Part shown: positions 59,926-64,000 of the stretch, one piece after another
Numbering within the stretch: the first letter of the stretch is position 1
Layout: the number at the start of each line of letters is the position of its first letter
Assembly (NCBI RefSeq): GCF_016464305.1
Contig: NZ_JAEIOJ010000013.1
Coordinates: forward strand, 29,073-93,072
DNA: 64,000 nucleotides
Reading direction: 5' to 3'
Origin: Umezawaea beigongshangensis
GTDB taxonomy: Bacteria; Actinomycetota; Actinomycetes; Mycobacteriales; Pseudonocardiaceae
Program-made: the position numbers and the translations under genes
The notes under the pieces: model-generated
What the model was told of the DNA's origin: nothing
Database searches by the model: none
The model's input: only the letters and a program-made list of their open reading frames with translations

Positions 59926-60013
59926 CCACGTCGCGTCGAGCGCCTTCCTCACCGGCCGTGCCGGAGGGCCTGCGGGGTGTGGTTAAGCTGACCCCGAGTG
60001 GTCGGAGGACACC

Positions 60014-61294
60014 GTGGAGAGTGGTGCGTTGCGACCGGGTGACGTGTTGGCCGCGGCGGAGAGCGCACCGCCGGTCGAGTCCGTCGAGGTCGTCGCGCGC
60101 GACCTGGCGAAGCGGTTCGCGGCCTTCGACGTGTCGTTCCTGCTGGTCGACCTGGTCGAGGAACAGCTGGTGCGCCTGACCTCGACCGCGCAGAGCCGGG
60201 GCGGGGGCGGCGGGGAGCGCGTCGACCTGCGCGACAGCGCCTACGAGGAGGTGCTGCGCACCCAGCGGCCCTGGCAGGAGCAGGACGGCGACGGCGTGCG
60301 GGTGGTGCTGCCGGTGACCAACCGGGGCGACTGCGTCGGCGTGCTGGAGGTGACCGTGCCCTCGCTCGACGAGGAGGTGCTGGCGCAGCTGGGAGAGGCC
60401 GCGCACGCACTGGCCTACGTCATCGTCACCGACCGCCGCTTCACCGACCTCTACCACTCCGGCCGCCGCACCACGACGATGAGCCTGGCCGCGGAGATCC
60501 AGCACCAGCTGCTGCCCTCGGCGTCCTGCTGCGAGGCGGCCCAGTTCACCGTCGCCGGGGCACTGGTGCCCGCCCACGACATCGGCGGCGACACCTACGA
60601 CTACTCCCTGGACCGCGACACCCTGCACCTGTCGATCACCGATGCCGTCGGTCACGACGTCGCCTCGGCCCTGACCGCCACTCTGCTGGTCGGTGCGCTG
60701 CGCGGGGCCCGCCGGGCCGGCGGCGATCTGGCGGAGCAGGCTCGGCGGGCCAACCAGGCGCTGCTGGAGCACGGCCGGCACTCGCTGGCCACCGGCCTGC
60801 TGCTGCGCGTGGACCTGCGCGAGGGAGGGGTCGAGCTGGTCAACGCCGGCCACCCCGCGCCGCTGCTGCTGCGCGACGGTCTGGTGGAGCCGGTCGAACC
60901 GGAGATCGACCTGCTCTTCGGCGTCATCCCGTACGAGTACCGGGTGCAACGGCTGGACCTGCGTCCCGGTGACCGGCTGGTGCTGCTCACCGACGGCATG
61001 TTCGAACGCGAGGCCGCCGGTGCCGACCTGTCCGCGCTGGTCCGCGACACCGCCCGGCTGCACGCCAGGGAGGTCGTGCGGACGGTGACCAGGGCGGTGC
61101 GGCAGGCGTGCACCGATCGCCTGCGGGACGACGCCACCGTGCTGTGCCTGGACTGGCACGGGATCGGCCACACCGAACGCCACGCCGACAACGGCGCCGA
61201 CACGGACACCGCCTCACCTCTCCGGGGTGCGACGCCGGACGTCGCACCACCCGACCGGCGCGACGGTGACACCGCCGGTCCGCGGGGACGATAG
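60014..61294 (+). CDS. GAF-SpoIIE (PP2C-type) serine phosphatase
   Basis: 426 residues. The N-terminal 140 form a GAF-like sensor (VSFLLVDLVEEQLVRLTSTA, VVLPVTNRGDCVGVLEVTVP). From about 160 the SpoIIE domain: AAEIQHQLLPSASCCEAAQF, VPAHDIGGDTYDYSLDRDTL (metal Asp), ITDAVGHDVASALTATLLVG, LVNAGHPAPLLLRDG and VLLTDGMFEREAAGAD, with DDATVLCLDW at the end. In actinobacteria such proteins dephosphorylate anti-anti-sigma factors and so tune stress sigma factors. No anti-sigma partner is adjacent. GTG start with CGGAGGAC 5 bp upstream. Confidence 0.92.
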   Translation: MESGALRPGDVLAAAESAPPVESVEVVARDLAKRFAAFDVSFLLVDLVEEQLVRLTSTAQSRGGGGGERVDLRDSAYEEVLRTQRPWQEQDGDGVRVVLPVTNRGDCVGVLEVTVPSLDEEVLAQLGEAAHALAYVIVTDRRFTDLYHSGRRTTTMSLAAEIQHQLLPSASCCEAAQFTVAGALVPAHDIGGDTYDYSLDRDTLHLSITDAVGHDVASALTATLLVGALRGARRAGGDLAEQARRANQALLEHGRHSLATGLLLRVDLREGGVELVNAGHPAPLLLRDGLVEPVEPEIDLLFGVIPYEYRVQRLDLRPGDRLVLLTDGMFEREAAGADLSALVRDTARLHAREVVRTVTRAVRQACTDRLRDDATVLCLDWHGIGHTERHADNGADTDTASPLRGATPDVAPPDRRDGDTAGPRGR

Positions 61295-61297
61295 TTC

Positions 61298-61326
61298 CCT
61301 CCACAGTGGACTCCGCTGTGGAGGGG
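61298..61326. terminator. Terminator hairpin after the phosphatase gene
   Basis: CCCTCCACAG (61298-61307) pairs with CTGTGGAGGG (61316-61325) around TGGACTCC. The stem incorporates the TCCACAGTGGA motif also seen as a dispersed palindrome elsewhere. Confidence 0.75.
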
Positions 61327-61557
61327 GTAACTCTTCCGAGTGGACATTTTCATCACACGGTGCCGTTCTCCGCATCCGCGCGGCGAGTTGCATCCAGCGC
61401 CCCTAGCGTCTGAGCGGTGGCCGGGGCCGCAAAACCGGTCGGTGGTCGGTACACAGTGGACGTACCGCGACCATCTGATCCGTGCGCACAAACCTCGATC
61501 ACGTGAACTGGCCGGATTCTGCCGGCCCGGTCGATCGGTCGACGGAAGGTTGCACGG

Positions 61558-63318
61558 ATGAACGACACGGCTACGGCGACATCGACGGGGGAGCCCCGGC
61601 GCCTCCGCTGGGCGGCCCTCGTGGCAGTCGGTGCTCTGGCGGGCACCCTGGCCCTCCTCGGCACGATGTCGAGCCACCCGGAGGCTCACGCGGTCGAAGC
61701 ACCGGTGGACCTGGGTGTCGCGGCGAGCTTCTCGGTGCTGGGCGGTCAGTCCGTCACCAACACCGGTGAGAGCACCCTGAGCGGAGACCTCGGGGTGAGT
61801 CCGGGAACGAGCATCACAGGTTTTCCGCCGGGCGTGGTCGGCGGCACCATCCACATCGACGACGCGGTGGCCGATCAAGCGCAGGCCGACCTGACGGTCG
61901 CCTACAACGACGCCGCGGGCCGTGCGCCCACCGGGAACGTTCCCGCGGACCTCGTCGGGCTGACCCTGGTCGGAGGCGTGTACCGGGCACCCGGTGCGCT
62001 CGGGCTGTCCGGGACGCTGACCCTCGACGCCGAGGGCGACCCGAACACCGTCTGGATCTTCCAGGTGGCCTCGGAGTTGATCACCGCCTCGAACAGCTCG
62101 ATCAACCTGATCAACGGAGCCAGGGCGTGCAACGTCTTCTGGCAGGTCGGCAGCTCCGCCACGCTCGGCACGAACTCCGACTTCGTCGGCACGATCATGG
62201 CGCTGACGTCGATCACGGCGAACACGGGGGCGGACGTCCGGGGCCGCGCGCTCGCGCGCAACGGCTCGGTCACCCTGGACGACAACACGTTCGTCACCGA
62301 GCAGTGCGAGGCCGTTCCGACGACCACAACCACGACCACCACGACCACCACCACGGACGCCACGACGACGACGGTGCCGACGATCACCACGACGACGACC
62401 GTGCCGACGGTCACCACGACCGACGCCACGACCACGTCCGTGCCGACCGGCACGGACGTCACCACGACGACCGTGCCGACGATCACCACGACGACCGGTA
62501 CGGCGACCGGCACGACCACCGGTACGGCGACCGGTACGAACACGACCTCGCCGAGCACCACCACGTCGCCGACGACCACGACCACGGGCGTCACGACGAC
62601 GACCACCGGTGTCACCACGACGACGACCGGCTCGAAGACCACGACCGCGCCGACCACCACGTCCCGTACCACCGCGGTGCCGACGGCCACGTGCGCCACC
62701 ACGACCACGTGCCCCACGGCGACGTGCCCCACGTCGACCACGTGCCCGAAGCCGACGACCACCACGACGACGACGGCGACGTGCGCTCCGACGGCCACGT
62801 GCCCGTCCACGACGTCCGTGCCGACGACGACGGCGACGTGCGCTCCGACGACCACGTGCCCGTCCACGACGTCCGTGCCGACGACGACGGCCACGTGCGC
62901 TCCGACGACCACGTGCCCGTCCACGACGACCGCCACGGCGACGACGGCCACGACGACGACGGCGACGTGCGCTCCGACGACCACGTGCCCGACGCCGACG
63001 ACGGCCACCTGCGCCCTCACGTGCGCCACCAGCACGACGACCGGTCGGACGACGACCGCGCCGACGAGCACGCCGGGCACCGGGTCGTCCACCTCGGCCA
63101 CGACCACCGCGGCGTGGGGTGGCGCGGGTCAACTCGAATCGCCCACTCGTCCCCGTGGCGCGGTGCGACCGGTGCACGTCCAGTCGCGGTCCGCGGAACT
63201 CCCCGACACCGGGGCCAGCACCCCGTTCGGTCTGCTGGTGAGCCTCGGTGCGCTGCTCCTGGCGCTGGGCGGTGCGCTCATCTGCGTCCGACGTCGGTGG
63301 ACGCGGTCGAACGGGTAG
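61558..63318 (+). CDS. LPXTG-anchored ice-binding-like (DUF3494) surface protein
   Basis: 586 residues. A basic N-terminus and one hydrophobic stretch (WAALVAVGALAGTLALLGTM) form the signal. Residues about 50-245 are a DUF3494 ice-binding-like beta-solenoid: LGVAASFSVLGGQSVTNTGE, STLSGDLGVSPGTSITGFPP, YNDAAGRAPTGNVPADLVG, GVYRAPGALGLSGTLTLDAE and WQVGSSATLGTNSDFVGTIM. A 290-residue Thr-rich stalk follows with Cys-containing repeats, then sorting signal LPDTG (near 548), a hydrophobic helix and RRRW. Such a layout predicts a sortase-attached adhesin or ice-active protein; soil homologues are not always ice-active. ATG with GGAAGG 8 bp upstream. Confidence 0.85.
   Translation: MNDTATATSTGEPRRLRWAALVAVGALAGTLALLGTMSSHPEAHAVEAPVDLGVAASFSVLGGQSVTNTGESTLSGDLGVSPGTSITGFPPGVVGGTIHIDDAVADQAQADLTVAYNDAAGRAPTGNVPADLVGLTLVGGVYRAPGALGLSGTLTLDAEGDPNTVWIFQVASELITASNSSINLINGARACNVFWQVGSSATLGTNSDFVGTIMALTSITANTGADVRGRALARNGSVTLDDNTFVTEQCEAVPTTTTTTTTTTTTDATTTTVPTITTTTTVPTVTTTDATTTSVPTGTDVTTTTVPTITTTTGTATGTTTGTATGTNTTSPSTTTSPTTTTTGVTTTTTGVTTTTTGSKTTTAPTTTSRTTAVPTATCATTTTCPTATCPTSTTCPKPTTTTTTTATCAPTATCPSTTSVPTTTATCAPTTTCPSTTSVPTTTATCAPTTTCPSTTTATATTATTTTATCAPTTTCPTPTTATCALTCATSTTTGRTTTAPTSTPGTGSSTSATTTAAWGGAGQLESPTRPRGAVRPVHVQSRSAELPDTGASTPFGLLVSLGALLLALGGALICVRRRWTRSNG
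62771..62941 (+). repeat. 57-bp tandem repeat in the stalk, three copies
   Basis: Three adjacent units (from 62774, 62831 and 62888) encode ATCAPTTTCPSTTSVPTTT or close variants; a fourth, degenerate unit continues after an Ala/Thr interval near 62959. Each unit carries two Cys, so copies could cross-link the stalk. Unit number may vary between strains. Confidence 0.85.
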
Positions 63319-63326
63319 CGCTGTGA

Positions 63327-63381
63327 GCCGGTGGTGTCCGGTCGGTGCCGAGCACGTGGGCGCTGGCCGGACACCACCGGC
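63327..63381. terminator. Long inverted repeat after the surface-protein gene
   Basis: GCCGGTGGTGTCCGG (63327-63341) is the exact complement of 63367-63381 with a 25-nt loop, 9 bp past the stop. Likely transcription terminator; the long loop is unusual. Confidence 0.6.
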
Positions 63382-63595
63382 CGGGCGCGGGTCGCCGCGC
63401 CCGGCCACGCTCCCCGCGGAACGGGCGAACCGTTCGGCGGGGAGCGCCCGAGGAGTCGTCTCGCGCGGTCGGAGACGCTTCCTCGGTGCGGTGTGGACGT
63501 AGCGGGGGGCACATCGAGCGCCGACGTCCGAGTCGGCGCCGCCTCGGGCGCAGCACGAAGCCCGGCCGGTCCGGCCGGAGGCAGGAGCGCTGAGA

Positions 63596-63651
63596 TGATC
63601 TCGAACCGGTCCAGTTCCGCCGCCGACGTCGAGAACGGGACCGCGTCATGA
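63596..63651 (+). CDS. Tiny ORF preceding a Pro-rich ORF
   Basis: 18 codons, MISNRSSSAADVENGTAS, with CAGGAG about 8 bp before the ATG. Its TGA overlaps the next ATG as ATGA, the usual sign of coupled translation. The short length means it may be a chance frame or a leader peptide. Confidence 0.3.
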
Positions 63652-63812
63652 CGGGCACCGCTCCGCCGGACCCACCGGACCCGCCGGACCCACCCCCGTC
63701 CGAAACCGAATCCGTTCCACCGGACGCGGAGGTGGTCCGCGGCAGGCTGTGGCGCAGGCGTGTCCGGATCAACGTGAGCCGTCGTCGACGACCGCGTTCC
63801 ACCGATCGCTGA
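63648..63812 (+). CDS. Proline-rich then arginine-rich small protein
   Basis: 54 codons. Begins MTGTAPPDPPDPPDPPPSET and ends in a basic tail with RRRVRINVSRRRRPRSTDR. Overlaps the preceding tiny ORF by ATGA. No family recognised; the bipartite composition could be a nucleic-acid- or membrane-associated peptide, or decayed sequence. Confidence 0.35.
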   Translation: MTGTAPPDPPDPPDPPPSETESVPPDAEVVRGRLWRRRVRINVSRRRRPRSTDR

Positions 63813-63892
63813 TCACCTCCTCGGCACGTCCACGGCGCACCTGGTCGGGCGGACGACCGCACTGCGAACGTACCGGGGGGCGGTGGCGAGGT

Positions 63893-64000
63893 GGACGCCT
63901 CGCTGCCACGTTCGTCGAGCTGGCGGACACCCCGGTCAACCCCCTGTTCCGGAACCGCTCCGGGAGCGGGACGCGACCGCGGTGCTGGGGCCGCTGCGGT
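63893..64000 (+). pseudogene. GAF/ANTAR-type regulator N-terminal fragment
   Basis: GRLAATFVELADTPV resembles the N-terminus of actinobacterial GAF-ANTAR regulators (LAxTFVELADTLVxDFD). The following residues, NPLFRNRSGSGTRPRCW, leave the pattern, so the gene is broken or frameshifted; the window ends here. No start with ribosome binding site is visible. Confidence 0.35.

Noticed and set aside
62330-63060. Repetitive stretch considered as a CRISPR or satellite array
   Set aside because: Period is a multiple of three, lies within one reading frame and encodes a Thr/Cys stalk; no spacer-like unique units.
61902-63107. 401-residue Val-rich minus-strand frame opposite the surface protein
   Set aside because: Direct antisense of the Thr-rich repeats; no independent evidence.

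Overview
The window is very GC-rich DNA (roughly 70-75%, with strong G/C third-position bias and many GTG starts). It reads like the chromosome of a filamentous actinobacterium, most likely of the Pseudonocardiaceae (Actinosynnema, Saccharothrix or Lentzea type). That placement is inferred from composition, leaderless promoters, secreted plant-polymer hydrolases and a mycosporine gene set of the kind described in Actinosynnema; no ribosomal or marker gene is present. I see no tRNA, rRNA, CRISPR array, transposase or prophage.

Layout. 1-3.5 kb: a G/C-only edge, a secreted NLP (necrosis-inducing-like) protein, a lone HNH nuclease, and the remains of a divergent TetR/metallo-hydrolase pair. 3.8-8.5 kb: an AurF-type diiron oxygenase with a ferredoxin-ferredoxin reductase fusion behind a palindromic operator, an alpha/beta hydrolase, and a MarR regulator with a 19-bp inverted repeat facing a short-chain dehydrogenase. 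8.5-13.3 kb: secreted lipase, AI-2E-type permease, a frameshifted LuxR fragment and a secreted GH43 glycosidase. 13.6-17.1 kb: a four-gene operon (DUF6875-like, tryptophan 2,3-dioxygenase, kynureninase, SDR) in which every junction is a 4-bp GTGA overlap. 17.3-22.2 kb: NAD-binding protein, DUF4253 protein, CE15 glucuronoyl esterase with CBM2, SGNH lipoprotein. 22.4-25.9 kb: a sulfonate uptake and cleavage operon (permease, binding protein, ATPase, TauD-like dioxygenase). 26-33 kb: a recent tandem DUF1963 duplication, GH10 xylanase and a sialidase with three LamG-like domains. 33-38 kb: imine-reductase-like enzyme with divergent HxlR regulator, AIM24 protein, a NarL-type two-component system, RDD protein.

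38.0-41.3 kb holds a compact mycosporine operon in the order mysC-mysA-mysB (ATP-grasp ligase, sugar-phosphate cyclase, O-methyltransferase), with no mysD or NRPS gene beside it. The first 76 bp of mysC plus its leader are duplicated 1,522 bp upstream, on the far side of an AraC/GyrI-type regulator. 43.5-53.4 kb: zinc alcohol dehydrogenase, large secreted subtilase, Old Yellow Enzyme, SDR/LysR and alcohol dehydrogenase/TetR divergent pairs with visible operators. 53.6-64 kb: lipoprotein, GT39-like membrane glycosyltransferase, class A beta-lactamase lipoprotein sharing an open frame with a mannitol dehydrogenase remnant, LLM-type flavin monooxygenase, GAF-SpoIIE phosphatase, an LPXTG-anchored ice-binding-like protein with Thr/Cys-rich repeats, and gene fragments at the right edge.

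The secreted enzymes (GH10, CE15-CBM2, GH43, sialidase, lipase, protease) fit a saprophyte degrading hemicellulose and other polymers; GH10 and CE15 share a GAAA/TTTC promoter motif. The main candidates for less familiar biology are the DUF6875/kynurenine operon, the truncated mycosporine locus with its duplicated leader, and the AurF/ferredoxin-reductase pair.
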